Below are positions 5,490 through 14,800 of a stretch of DNA of 15,697 nt, in pieces. The stretch is from assembly GCA_021205375.1 (NCBI GenBank), contig JAJPXR010000203.1:1-15697 (forward strand). The letters run 5' to 3'. The notes under the pieces are model-generated. The model was not told the origin of the DNA. It saw only the letters and a program-made list of their open reading frames with translations, and did no database searches. The DNA comes from Clostridiales bacterium. Its GTDB lineage: Bacteria; Bacillota; Clostridia; Oscillospirales; Oscillospiraceae. Position 1 is the stretch's first letter, and every line of letters begins with the position of its first letter. The position numbers and the translations under genes were made by a program.

Positions 5490-6500
5490 TCACCCCACGC
5501 CTACGTTTTTGTTGGCGTAGCCGTTCAGTTCCATCCCAGCGGTGTTGCCCGCCAGGTACTCATAGTATCCCTGGCAGCCGATCATGGCCCCGTTGTCCCC
5601 GCAGAGGGACAGCTTGGGCAGGTACAGGGTGTCGCCGCTCTTCCGGCAGGCCCGTTCCAACTGGGCGCGGATGGTGGAGTTGGCGGCCACGCCGCCTGCA
5701 GCGGCGATTTTTCCGTAGCCCAACGTCTGAGCGGCGGACATGGTGCGGGGCACCAGCTCGTCCGCCACCGCCTGAGCGAAGCTGGCGGCGAAGGAGGGAA
5801 GGTCCAATTCTTCGCCCTTCTGCTGGGCGTTGTGAATCAGGTTCAGGGCGGCGGTTTTCAGGCCGGAGAAGGACATATCCAGCGGCGCGCCGTCCACCTT
5901 GGAGCGGGGGAGATGATACTTTTTCTGGTCGCCGCCCTGGCTCAGTCGGTCCATGGGGCCGCCGCCGGGGTAGCCGATGCCCAGCACCCGCGCCACCTTG
6001 TCGAAGCACTCGCCCGCCGCGTCGTCCCGGGTCGCGCCTAACAGCTCCATGTGGGTGTAGTCCTGCACGTCCACGATGAGGGTGTTGCCGCCGGAGACGC
6101 ACAGGCAGAGAAACGGCGGCTCCAGATCGGGGTGGGTCAGGTAGTTGGCAGCGATGTGGCCCCGGATGTGGTGAACGGGGATCAGCGGCACGTTCAGCCC
6201 GTAGGCCACGCTCTTGGCGAAGTTGACCCCCACCAGCACCGCGCCGATGAGACCCGGCGCGTAGGTGCAGGCCACCGCGTCGATGTCCTGCCGGGTGACG
6301 CCCGCCTGGGCCAGCGCCTGGTCCGCCAGGCCGTAAATGGCCTCCAAATGCTTCCGGGAGGCGATTTCCGGCACCACGCCGCCGTAGATGGTGTGCATGT
6401 CCACCTGGGAGGCGATGGCGTCGGAGAGGACGGTGCGCCCATCCTGCACCACCGCCACGGCGGTCTCGTCGCAGGAGGATTCCACGGCCAGGATGTTCAA
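5490..6500 (-). CDS. tsaD: tRNA N6-adenosine threonylcarbamoyltransferase
   Basis: TsaD transfers the threonylcarbamoyl group from threonylcarbamoyl-AMP to A37 of ANN-decoding tRNAs (t6A), working with TsaB and TsaE in bacteria. The 336 residues are of family length, beginning MNILAVESSCDET. The metal-binding HHIRGH (His111, His115) and the third ligand Asp302 in CGDNGAMIG are present, as are the ASKH-fold phosphate loops CVSGGNT and GIGYPGG. The start is TTG at 6500 in a TTGA overlap with the rimI stop, preceded by GGGAGGGAG about 7 nt upstream. No nearer ATG restores the conserved N-terminus, so TTG is well supported. tsaB and tsaE, often neighbours in Firmicutes, are not in this window. 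Confidence 0.95.
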   Translation of the reverse strand: MNILAVESSCDETAVAVVQDGRTVLSDAIASQVDMHTIYGGVVPEIASRKHLEAIYGLADQALAQAGVTRQDIDAVACTYAPGLIGAVLVGVNFAKSVAYGLNVPLIPVHHIRGHIAANYLTHPDLEPPFLCLCVSGGNTLIVDVQDYTHMELLGATRDDAAGECFDKVARVLGIGYPGGGPMDRLSQGGDQKKYHLPRSKVDGAPLDMSFSGLKTAALNLIHNAQQKGEELDLPSFAASFAQAVADELVPRTMSAAQTLGYGKIAAAGGVAANSTIRAQLERACRKSGDTLYLPKLSLCGDNGAMIGCQGYYEYLAGNTAGMELNGYANKNVGVG

Positions 6501-7009
6501 GGCTGCTCCCTCCCCTCGTCCCCGAAGGTGCGGGTCATCAGAATGGCGTCCTCTTTGGGGTCGTCATAGTACCCCTTCCGGCGGCCCACCTGGGCGAAGC
6601 CGTGTTTCAGGTAGAGCCGCTTGGCGGCCTCGTTGGAGACCCGCAGCTCCAGCGTCAAAAACTCCAGCCCCTGGGCCTCAGCGAAGCGGGTGAACACCTC
6701 CAGCAGTGCGGAGGCCACGCCTTGCTTGCGGTACTCCTGCCGGACGGCGATGTTGTTGATGTAGCCCTCTCCGGCAACGACAGTCAGCCCGGCGTAGCCC
6801 AGCACCACGCCGTTTTCTCCCAGGGCACAAATGTAGGAGGCGAGCATGTTGTCCAGCTCCTCCAGCAGCATATCGCGGGTCCAGGGGCGGGAGAAGTTCA
6901 TCTTCTCGATTTCCGCCACCTGGTCCACCAGCTCCGCCGTCATGGGGACCAGCCGGTAACGCACCGGCTCCCGCTTGGCGATTTCGGCGTTATAGGGTAC
7001 AAAGTTCAT
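6497..7009 (-). CDS. rimI: Ribosomal protein bS18 N-alanine acetyltransferase (RimI-type GNAT)
   Basis: This is a 170-residue GNAT-fold acetyltransferase. Motif A, RKQGVASALLE (about 94-104), binds acetyl-CoA, and NNIAV just before it is the typical beta-4 strand. LELRVSNEAAKRLYLKHGF (120-138) is the RimI signature, with Glu121 and Tyr133 aligning to the catalytic Glu and Tyr of the E. coli enzyme (from memory). RimI acetylates the N-terminal alanine of bS18 and may act on other proteins. I start it at ATG 7009, with GGAG 8 nt upstream and 19 nt after the polA stop. An in-frame ATG at 7060 would overlap polA and add 17 unlike residues. Its stop overlaps the tsaD start, and rimI next to tsaD is a common pairing, which supports RimI over a generic GNAT. 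Confidence 0.88.
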   Translation of the reverse strand: MNFVPYNAEIAKREPVRYRLVPMTAELVDQVAEIEKMNFSRPWTRDMLLEELDNMLASYICALGENGVVLGYAGLTVVAGEGYINNIAVRQEYRKQGVASALLEVFTRFAEAQGLEFLTLELRVSNEAAKRLYLKHGFAQVGRRKGYYDDPKEDAILMTRTFGDEGREQP

Positions 7010-7028
7010 AAAAACTGCTCCAATCTCA

Positions 7029-9689
7029 TCAATGTGCGTCCATCCAACTCCGGCCCACATGGGCCTCGGCCACCAGCGGCACCCGGAGGGAGACCACCTG
7101 CTCCATCTCCTCCTCCACCAGCCGGGCCACCTGCTCCGCCTCGGCTTCGGGGCACTCCACGATCAACTCGTCGTGGACCTGGAGCACCAGGCGGCCCGTC
7201 AGTCCCTCGGCTTTCAGCCGGTTTTGCACCCGGATCATAGCCAGCTTGATGATATCGGCGGCGGTGCCCTGAATGGGCATGTTCATAGCCACCCGCTCCC
7301 CGAAGCTGCGCAGATTGAAGTTGGAGGATTTCAGTTCCGGCAGCCAGCGGCGGCGACCCAGCAGGGTAGAGGCGTAGCCGTTTGCCTTGGCCTGCTCCAC
7401 CACCTGCTTCTGGTAGGCGTGGACGCCGGAATAGGTGGCGAAATACTTGTCCATATACGCCTTTGCCTCGGCGCGGGTGACGTGCAGGTCCTCCGCCAGA
7501 GAGAAAGCGGACATGCCGTAGACGATGCCGAAGTTCACCGCCTTGGCGGAGGAACGCATTTGTTTCGTGACCATCTCCACCGGCACGCCGAACACCTGGG
7601 CGGCGGTGGCGGTGTGGATGTCCACGCCGGAGCGGAACCCCTCGATCATGGTCCCGTCCCCGGCAATGTGGGCCAGCAGCCGCAGCTCGATTTGGGAGTA
7701 GTCCGCGTCCACCAGCACGTTCCCCGGCCCCGCGATGAACATCTTCCGCATTTCCGCACCCAGTTCGGTGCGGACGGGGATGTTCTGCAAATTCGGCTCG
7801 GCGGAGGACAGCCGCCCGGTGGCGGTGACGGTGTTCTGAAAGCTGGTGTGGATGCGCCCGTCGTCGGCAATCACTTTCGTCAGGCCATCCACATAGGTGG
7901 ATTTCAGCTTGGCAAGCTGCCGGTACTCCAAAATCTGGTCGATGATGGGATGGGACCCCCGCAGCTTTTCCAGCACCTCAGCGCTGGTGGAGTAGCCCCG
8001 GCGGGTCTTTTTGGAGGCGGGCAGTTCCAGCTTCTCAAAGAGGACTTCCCCCAATTGCTTGGTGGAGTTGATGTTGAACTCCACCCCGGCGTAGCGGTAG
8101 ACCTGCCGCTGACTTTCCTCGATGCCCTTTGCCAGTATGACGCCGAACTCCTCCAGCGCCTCCCGGTCCACCAGGAACCCGGCCTGTTCCATCTCCGCCA
8201 GCACCGGGCAGAGGGGCAGCTCGATGTCGGTCAGCACGGCCATCAGGCCGTAGTCCTCCAGTTGCTTCCGCTCCGCCTCGTAGAGCGCGCCGATGAGGGC
8301 GTTGTCCTCGTACCAGGCGGTTTGGGCCTTCAAATCGTCGGACAGCGCCTGATATTCCGCAGACTCCTTGCCCGCGGCCCCCGCCTCCATGTCCCGCTTG
8401 AAGTAGGTCATAGCCAGCCGGGGCAGGTCGTAGCTGTTGGCGGTAGGCTCCAGCAGATAGGCCCCCAGCGCCGTGTCGAACACAAAGCCCTCGGTGGGGA
8501 GATTTTGGGCCAGCAGTTGGCCGCACAGCTCCTTGACCCGGTGAGCGACCTTTTTCACCTCGCCGGAGAACAGCGCCCGGAGCAGTGCGGAGTAATCTCC
8601 CTGATAGTGGCTCTTGCGGATGTCGCAGAGCCAGGAGCGGGTCTCGCTCTCGTTCCAGCCGACGGTGAGCTCGTCCAAATCCTCTCTGGGCAGCACTACC
8701 ACATAGTCCGCCGCCTGCCACTTGGGGAAAATCTCGGCAAACTGCGTCTCGGTCAGCACATCGACCGACTCCACCTGAGCCTTCGGCTGTTCTTCCTTCG
8801 TCTGGTTGGGGGTCTCCGGCGGCGTCAGCCCAAAGCGGCGGGTCAGCTTGGAAAATTCCAGGTTCATAAACAGATTGTACAGTCGGTCGTTGTCGCAGGG
8901 ACGGCGTTTGGCGTCCTCCGGCGCAAAGTCGATGGGCGCGTCGCAGCGGATGGTTGCCAAGTCGTAAGACAGCTTCGCGTCCTCCCGGCCCTCGTCCAGG
9001 TGCTTCCGCTGGGCGGGTTTCAGGGGGATTTCGTCGAACTTCGCGTAAATATCCTCAATACCGCCGTAATTTTGAATCAGGCTCTTGGCGGTCTTTTCCC
9101 CGATGCCCTTGACGCCGGGGTAGTTGTCCGAAGAATCCCCCATCAGGGCTTTCAGGTCAATGAGTTGCTTGGGCGGGAACCCGTATTCCTCAGAAAAGAC
9201 CTCCGGGGTGATGTCCCGCGTCTCCGTCCGACCCATGCGGGTGGTGACCAGCTTGACGGTGGTGTGGTCGGTGACCAACTGGAGAGCGTCCTTGTCGCCG
9301 GTGACGACTGCGCAGTCCCAGCCCTCCCCCTCGCAGGCGCGGGAGATGGTGCCGATCAGGTCGTCGGCCTCCCAGCCGTCCAGCTCATAGCAGGGGATGT
9401 GCATGGCCGCCAGCACCTCTTTCAGCACCGGCATCTGGGCCGCCAGCTCGTCAGGCATCCCGTGGCGGTTGGCCTTGTACTGGGCGTAAGCCTTGTGGCG
9501 GAAGGTGGGGGCCTTCCGATCGAAGGTGACACAGAGGGCGTCGGGGGCGTCCTCGTCGGTCAGCTTGCCCAGGATGGTCAGAAAGCCGTAAATGGCGTTG
9601 GTGTACTGCCCGTCCCGGGTGGAGAGCAGTTTAATGCCGTAAAAGGCGCGGTTGGCCAGGGAGTTGCCGTCTAAAACCATGAGCTTCAT
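7029..9689 (-). CDS. polA: DNA polymerase I
   Basis: PolA removes RNA primers and fills gaps in Okazaki-fragment maturation and excision repair. The 886 residues show the 5'-nuclease domain (1-285; DGWEADDLIG, VTGDKDALQL, LMGDSSDNYPGVKGIGEKTA), a vestigial 3'-5' exonuclease domain (about 308-475) and the family A polymerase domain (490-886). Polymerase motif A has Asp663 in DADYSQIELR, motif B is RSSAKAVNFGIVYG, and motif C is QVHDELIVE (His839-Asp840). Phe720 in the O-helix is the E. coli Phe762 type. In the exonuclease domain the DxE of motif I is missing and motif II Asp appears replaced by Glu, so proofreading is probably lost, as in Bacillus enzymes. The start is ATG 9689 with GAGGT upstream. 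It is first in the run with rimI, tsaD and the phosphoesterase. Confidence 0.97.
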   Translation of the reverse strand: MKLMVLDGNSLANRAFYGIKLLSTRDGQYTNAIYGFLTILGKLTDEDAPDALCVTFDRKAPTFRHKAYAQYKANRHGMPDELAAQMPVLKEVLAAMHIPCYELDGWEADDLIGTISRACEGEGWDCAVVTGDKDALQLVTDHTTVKLVTTRMGRTETRDITPEVFSEEYGFPPKQLIDLKALMGDSSDNYPGVKGIGEKTAKSLIQNYGGIEDIYAKFDEIPLKPAQRKHLDEGREDAKLSYDLATIRCDAPIDFAPEDAKRRPCDNDRLYNLFMNLEFSKLTRRFGLTPPETPNQTKEEQPKAQVESVDVLTETQFAEIFPKWQAADYVVVLPREDLDELTVGWNESETRSWLCDIRKSHYQGDYSALLRALFSGEVKKVAHRVKELCGQLLAQNLPTEGFVFDTALGAYLLEPTANSYDLPRLAMTYFKRDMEAGAAGKESAEYQALSDDLKAQTAWYEDNALIGALYEAERKQLEDYGLMAVLTDIELPLCPVLAEMEQAGFLVDREALEEFGVILAKGIEESQRQVYRYAGVEFNINSTKQLGEVLFEKLELPASKKTRRGYSTSAEVLEKLRGSHPIIDQILEYRQLAKLKSTYVDGLTKVIADDGRIHTSFQNTVTATGRLSSAEPNLQNIPVRTELGAEMRKMFIAGPGNVLVDADYSQIELRLLAHIAGDGTMIEGFRSGVDIHTATAAQVFGVPVEMVTKQMRSSAKAVNFGIVYGMSAFSLAEDLHVTRAEAKAYMDKYFATYSGVHAYQKQVVEQAKANGYASTLLGRRRWLPELKSSNFNLRSFGERVAMNMPIQGTAADIIKLAMIRVQNRLKAEGLTGRLVLQVHDELIVECPEAEAEQVARLVEEEMEQVVSLRVPLVAEAHVGRSWMDAH

Positions 9690-9720
9690 GAAAGTTTACC
9701 TCGTCGTGTTATTGAGGAAC

Positions 9721-9729
9721 AGTATAACA
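9721..9729 (-). promoter_or_regulatory. Extended -10 promoter upstream of polA
   Basis: The minus strand reads TGT-TATACT, an extended -10 (TGn plus TATACT) about 32 nt before the polA ATG. No convincing -35 is seen at normal spacing. It probably drives polA-rimI-tsaD-phosphoesterase. Confidence 0.55.
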
Positions 9730-9906
9730 CAGATTTTCCTCTGCCGCACGAAAAATATGATACTGGTTATCCTTTTGGGAAGGCGAGAGGAGAGGCTGAT
9801 TGTGTAACAATGGTTTCTGAAAGAAAGATACCCTTTTTATTCCAAATTACATTACAACATCTTTCTCGCTTAGGAAAAAACGCAAACCAAACGACAAGAA
9901 CTCGCT
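9730..9906. other. Non-coding part of the 332-bp cls-polA gap, no gene seen
   Basis: Between the polA promoter and repeat copy 2 the DNA is AT-rich. It has no ORF with a ribosome binding site, no tRNA-like fold and no strong hairpin. It may hold upstream activating sequence for polA, but nothing specific can be pointed out. Confidence 0.5.
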
Positions 9907-9988
9907 CCCTTGCCGCCCCTGAAAGGGGAGGAGGGCCGCCGCCTTTAGGCGGTGGCGGAGGGGTTTCACGTCGAAGCTAAGCAAAAGG
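9907..9988 (+). repeat. GC-rich interspersed repeat, copy 2, 3' of cls
   Basis: This is the best-conserved partner of copy 1: CCCTTGCCGCCCCTGAAAGG, then GGAGGAGGGCC, the hairpin GCCGCCGCC-TTTA-GGCGGTGGC (9935-9956) and GGCGGAGGGGTTTCACG, ending at AAGCTAAGCAAAAGG. A short CCCCT-GAA-AGGGG dyad lies at 9916-9928. It starts 33 nt past the cls stop. Relative to cls transcription it has the same orientation as copy 1 has to dapF. Confidence 0.85.
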
Positions 9989-9994
9989 AACGGT

Positions 9995-10030
9995 CAAAAA
10001 TCTGATTCATGTGGCAGTCTGTCACATCAG
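9995..10030 (-). terminator. Possible intrinsic terminator overlapping the cls stop
   Basis: On the minus strand CTGAT-GTG (over the cls stop) pairs with CAC and ATCAG around a 9-nt loop, with a 4-nt bulge, and is followed by ATTTTTG. The inner dyad ATGTGGCAG-T-CTGTCACAT (10009-10027) is palindromic except for one pair. The bulge makes it a weak terminator, but position and U-run fit the end of cls. Confidence 0.4.
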
Positions 10031-11635
10031 CGGTGCGATGATCCGCAGCAAAGACAGCCCGAACCGCTTGAGCCAGCTCATGCGGGAGACCTCCTCCAGC
10101 AGCACCGGCTGGCTCAGCGCCTGGGTGGACAGAAAGTCGTCCCGGATGGCGGCCACGGCGCTGGACTTGTACATCCACACGCCGTCCTCGTAGTGGAGAT
10201 AGAAACTGCGGTAATCCAGATTCACCGTTCCCACCACGCCGAACTCATCGTCCACGGCGAAGGTCTTGGAGTGGATGAAACCGGGGGTGTACTCGTAGAT
10301 TTTGACCCCCGCCTCCAGCAACGGGATGTAGTGGGCTTGGGTCAGCATGAACACATACCGCTTGTCGGGGATATGGGGGGTGATGATGCGCACGTCCACC
10401 CCGGAAAGGGCGGCGGCGCAGAGGGCGTTGGTCATGGCGTCGTCGATGACCAGATAAGGTGTGGTGATATAGAGATATCGCTTGGCCCGGCTGATGAGGT
10501 TCATATACACCGCCGCGCCTACGGATTCGTTGCCGGGGTTGGAGTTGTAGGGCTGCACGATGCCGTCCGTCTGGAAGGTGCCAAACACGGCGGGGTCGGG
10601 TCGGTAATTGTCCATCTTCTCCTCGATGTTCTTCGTGTAGTCCCAGCAGGAGAGGAACATGGCCGTCAGGCTCCACACCGCCTGGCCCCGGAGCAGGATG
10701 CCGGTGTCCTTCCAGTGGCCGAACCGCTCCCACTGGTTGATATACTCGTCGGAGAGGTTGATGCCGCCGGTGAAGCCCACCACGCCGTCCACGATGCACA
10801 GCTTCCGGTGGTCCCGGTTGTTCAGCCGCAGGGACGCCACCGGGCGGAAGGGGTTGAACACGGCGCAGGCGATGCCCCGCTTCTCCAGCTCCTGGCTGTA
10901 GCGCTTGGGCAAGGTGAACAGACAGCCGATGTCGTCGTAAATCACCCGCACGTCCACCCCCTGGGCGGCCTTTTCCTCCAGGATGGAGAGGATGGTGTTC
11001 CACATCTCCCCCTCTTTGATGATGAAATACTGCAAAAAGATATAGTGTTTGGCCTTTTTCAGCTCCTCCACCATGCGCGCATAGTAAACTTCACCGATGG
11101 GCAGGTATTCCGTCTCGGTGTTCACATAGGGCGGACAGCTACTGGTGGCGTAGGTATAGCGCATTTGGTTGGCTGCGTCCGGGTGCTGGGAGACAAAGCT
11201 CTGGGTGGCGTTTTCGTCCCCGCTGAGGATGCTGTGGCGCAAAATCTCCAGCCGCTCCATTCGTTTCAGGCTCCGGTTAGAGGACCAACTGCCGCCCAGC
11301 AGCAGGTAGAGCAGCCCGCCGAAGATGGGGAAGGGGAGGATGATGAGCATCCAGGCGATCTTATAGTCCGGGTGCCCCCGCTTGTTGAGGATATACAGCA
11401 CCACCATCATACTGATGAGGACGCAGATCACATAAAAATGCACGAAGTACTGTCCGCAGGCGAGGATCATCACCAGCAGTACCGCGATTTGCAGCACGAT
11501 CAAAACGACGGTCAGCAGCAGCCGATGGGTCAGCAATCGTGCAATGCGCTTGAAAATGCTCTCTTTGGGGGAACGCAGACGCTCCCGCGCCGCGTCCAGC
11601 CGTTGTTTTGCCCGTTCTTTGCTCTCTGATTTCAT
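10022..11635 (-). CDS. cls: Cardiolipin synthase, phospholipase D type
   Basis: Cls condenses phosphatidylglycerol molecules into cardiolipin at the inner face of the membrane. The 537 residues have a basic N-terminus and three membrane segments (about 39-60, 63-83 and 93-114; the last includes PLD-nuclease N-terminal-type WMLIILPFPIFGGLLYLLLG). Two HKD motifs follow: His276-Lys278-Asp283 in DHRKLCIVDG with FTGGIN after it, and His455-Lys457-Asp462 in IHSKTFAVDD with VGTVNLDYRS. This is the full bacterial Cls layout. Its length is slightly above the usual 480-510, due to a longer charged N-terminus (1-35). The ATG at 11635 has AAGGAG 6 nt upstream. It appears to be a single-gene unit; no confident promoter is seen. 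The family also contains minor cardiolipin synthases (ClsB/ClsC types), but the N-terminal segments fit ClsA-like enzymes. Confidence 0.93.
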   Translation of the reverse strand: MKSESKERAKQRLDAARERLRSPKESIFKRIARLLTHRLLLTVVLIVLQIAVLLVMILACGQYFVHFYVICVLISMMVVLYILNKRGHPDYKIAWMLIILPFPIFGGLLYLLLGGSWSSNRSLKRMERLEILRHSILSGDENATQSFVSQHPDAANQMRYTYATSSCPPYVNTETEYLPIGEVYYARMVEELKKAKHYIFLQYFIIKEGEMWNTILSILEEKAAQGVDVRVIYDDIGCLFTLPKRYSQELEKRGIACAVFNPFRPVASLRLNNRDHRKLCIVDGVVGFTGGINLSDEYINQWERFGHWKDTGILLRGQAVWSLTAMFLSCWDYTKNIEEKMDNYRPDPAVFGTFQTDGIVQPYNSNPGNESVGAAVYMNLISRAKRYLYITTPYLVIDDAMTNALCAAALSGVDVRIITPHIPDKRYVFMLTQAHYIPLLEAGVKIYEYTPGFIHSKTFAVDDEFGVVGTVNLDYRSFYLHYEDGVWMYKSSAVAAIRDDFLSTQALSQPVLLEEVSRMSWLKRFGLSLLRIIAPLM

Positions 11636-11749
11636 ATGGAACTCCTTAACCGGAATCTCCGTGGGCCGCCTGGGTCGTAGGGATTTGCTTGTTTTTTTGG
11701 CGTGTCTATTGCCGCCATATTAGGGACTTCTTTGCAGGAAATTGACCAC

Positions 11750-11863
11750 CCCTCTTGCCTCCCCTGAAAGGGCAGGGAGGGGCAAAGCCCCGCAGGGAGA
11801 AGCGCAGCTTCGGAAGTGCCGCTTGACGGCGGAGGGGTTTCATGTCATGGCTGAGTAACAAGG
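11750..11863 (+). repeat. GC-rich interspersed repeat, copy 3 (variant), 3' of dnaE
   Basis: The ends match copies 1 and 2: CTTGCCTCCCCTGAAAGGG at the left and GGCGGAGGGGTTTCATG, then CATGGCTGAG, at the right. The middle differs. Instead of the GCCGCCGCC/GGCGGTGGC hairpin it carries a chain of small dyads: GGGGC-AAA-GCCCC (11779-11791), AAGC-GCA-GCTT (11800-11810) and CGG-AAGTG-CCG (11811-11821). It starts 11 nt after the dnaE stop, with the same orientation to that gene as the other copies have to theirs. Confidence 0.8.
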
Positions 11864-11874
11864 AAAGTCAGATT

Positions 11875-14800
11875 TTATTTCAATACGACATTTTCCTGTC
11901 CCACCAGTTTTTCCAGCGCCCGCACCAGGGAGGCGTGGGTCTGACAGGCGATGCCGAAGCGCTTTTTGGTGTCGGCGCAGCACAGGACCAACTGGTCTGT
12001 GCCGGGGAACATGATAAGGTACTGCTTGATTTTTTCCACGCTGGGGTGGTCCATGGAGGGCACCTGGACGAACAGCCGCCCCCGTCGAGGCTGTTGCTGG
12101 GGATTCCCCCGGCGCTCCCGGCCCTGAGCAGGCGGAGCCGCCCCGTCCCGCAGGGACCAGACCCGGTCCACCAGCATCTGGGGGGCCTTTTCGTCCCGGA
12201 CGGAAATTCTTCCCTCCGTCACCACCGCCACGCCCTCCCGGATGAGGGGGCCGGATTCCTCCAGCACACGGGCGAAGCACAGCAGCTCGATGGAGCTGGT
12301 GTCGTCCTCCAGGGTGACGTAGGCCATCAGGGTGTCGTTGCGGGTGGTCTTGCGGCGAACAGTGGTGATGACCCCCGCCAGCCGCAGCCGCTGGTCGTCG
12401 TGGTAGGTCTGGGGGCCATCCTCCAGGGCGAAATCGTTCATCACCGCCCCGATGCGCACCGCGCCGCTCTGCTTGGTGGCGTCCCGGTATTCGTCCATGG
12501 GGTGGCCGGAGAGGTAGAGGCCGGTGGTCTCCTTCTCCATCGCCATCAGCTCGGAGGGGCTGAACTCCGGCACGTTGGGCAGCGGCACCTCCTGGGGGGC
12601 GGCGTCCTCTCCCAGACCGCTGAACAGGTCGAACTGCCCCTCCAGGTTACGTTTCCGGGCGCTGGCCACGGCGTCCATCACCGGGTTCATCACCTGGATG
12701 AGCTGGCTCCGGCGGACACCCAGCCGGTCAAAGGCCCCGCAGCGGATGAGGTTCTCCAGCGCCCGGCGGTTCAGGTCGTAATCATATAGCCGCTGGCAGA
12801 AGTCCTGAATCCCCCGGAAGGGCCCCCGCTCCTGACGGTTTTCCACCAGCTTCTCGATGAAGCCCCGGCCCACGCCCTTCACCGCCGCCAGACCAAATCG
12901 GATGTTGTCGCCGGTGACAGTGAAGTCCGCGCCGGACTCGTTGATGTCCGGGGGCAACAGTTGGATGCCCATGTCCTTACAGGCGCTGATATACTCGGCA
13001 ATTTTCGTGCTGGAGTCCAGCACGCTGGTCAGCAGGGCGGCCATGTACTCGTGGGGGTAGTGGCACTTGAAGTAGGCCGTCTGGTAGGCGACAATGGCGT
13101 AGCAGACCGCATGGGCCTTGTTAAAGGCGTAGTTGGCGAAGTCGTAGATCTCCCCGTAGATGGCCTTGGCGGTGTCCTCCGGGATGCCGTTGGCCACGCA
13201 GCCCTTGATGTTCCGGGACGGGTCGCCGTAGATGAAGGCGTGTTCCTCCTGCTGAATTTGTTTAGCTTTCTTTTTGGAAATGGCCCGGCGCACCATGTCC
13301 GCGCCGCCCAGAGAGTACCCGGCAAGCTGCTGGAAGATCATCATCACCTGCTCCTGGTAGACGATGCAGCCATAGGTGACGGACAAAATCGGCTCCAGCA
13401 TGGGGTGCCGGTAGGTGATTTTGGAGGGGTCCAGCTTGCTGGCGATGAACCGGGGGATGGACTCCATAGGGCCGGGGCGGTACAGGGCCACGATAGCGGT
13501 CAGGTCCTCGATGCTGGAGGCTTTCATCTGGACGCAGACGTTGGTCATGCCCGCAGATTCCATCTGGAACACGCCGGCGGTGTGACCCTCCTGTAGCATT
13601 TGGAAGGTCTCGGGGTCGTCCTCCGGGATGGTTTTCAGGGAGAAATCCGGCACCTTTTTTCGGATGAGCTTCTCTGCGTCGTCCAGAATGGTCAGGTTCC
13701 GCAGGCCCAGGAAGTCCATCTTCAGCAGGCCCAGTTCCTCCAGCGTGGTCATGATATACTGGGTGACGATGCTTTCGTCGTTCCGGGCCAGGGGGACGTA
13801 GTCGTACACCGGGCGGCGGGTGATGACCACCCCGGCGGCGTGTTTGGAGGCGTGGCGGGGCATTCCCTCGATTTTCCGGCTGGTGTCGATCAGCTCCCGC
13901 ACCCGCTCGTCGTTTTCGTATTTGTCCCGCAGCTCCTTGGACAGCTTTAAAGCGTCGTCCAGGGTGATGTGGAGGGTGGAGGGCACCAGCTTGGCCAGTT
14001 GGTCCACCTCGTTATAGGGGAAGTTCAGCACCCGGCCCACGTCCCGCAGGACGCCCCGGGCGGCCATGGTGCCAAAGGTGACGATCTGGGCCACGTGGTC
14101 GTTTCCATAGGTCCGGTTGACGTAGTCGATGACCTCACCCCGGCGGCGGTAACAGAAGTCCATGTCGATATCCGGCATGGTGACCCGCTCCGGGTTCAAA
14201 AACCGCTCGAAGTACAGGCCGTACTTCATGGGGTCCACGTCGGTGATGTCCATGCAGTAAGAGACAATGGACCCGGCGGCGCTGCCCCGGCCCGGCCCCA
14301 CGGGAATGTCCTGGCTTTTGGCGTAGCCCACAAAGTCCGCCACGATGAGGAAGTAGTCCACGAATCCCAGTTGAGAGATCATCTGCATCTCATAGTCCAG
14401 CCGCTCTCGGTAGCCGGGCGGGTCATTGGGGTAGCGGCGGGCATAGCCCTCGTTGCACAGCTTGGCGAACAGGCTCTCCCCGTCGTAGCCCTCCGGGTAG
14501 TGGAAGGCGGGCAGGTGATAGTGGCCGAACTCGAACTCCATGTTGCACCGCTCAGCGATTTTGGCGGTGTTCTCCAGGGCTTCTGGGTACTCCGGGAAGA
14601 GGGCGGCCATCTCCGCCTCGCTTTTGATATAAAACTGGTCGGTCTCGAACCGGAGGCGGTTGGGGTCCTCCACCGTCTTGCCCATCTGGATGCACATCAG
14701 CACATCCTGGGCCTGGCTGTCCTCCTGGGTCAGGTAGTGGGCGTCGTTGGTGGCCACCAGGGGAATGCCGGTCTCCCGGTGGAGGCGCACGATGCCCTCG

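Noticed and set aside
7032..9674. 880-codon open frame on the plus strand opposite polA
   Set aside because: It is antisense to a protein with all DNA polymerase I motifs. Its product is a low-complexity His/Gly/Leu/Val/Gln mix, typical of the reverse frame of GC-rich genes, and it shows no domain.
10193..11629. 478-codon plus-strand frame opposite cls
   Set aside because: It is antisense to a cardiolipin synthase with both HKD motifs. It is His/Val/Gly-rich with no domain.
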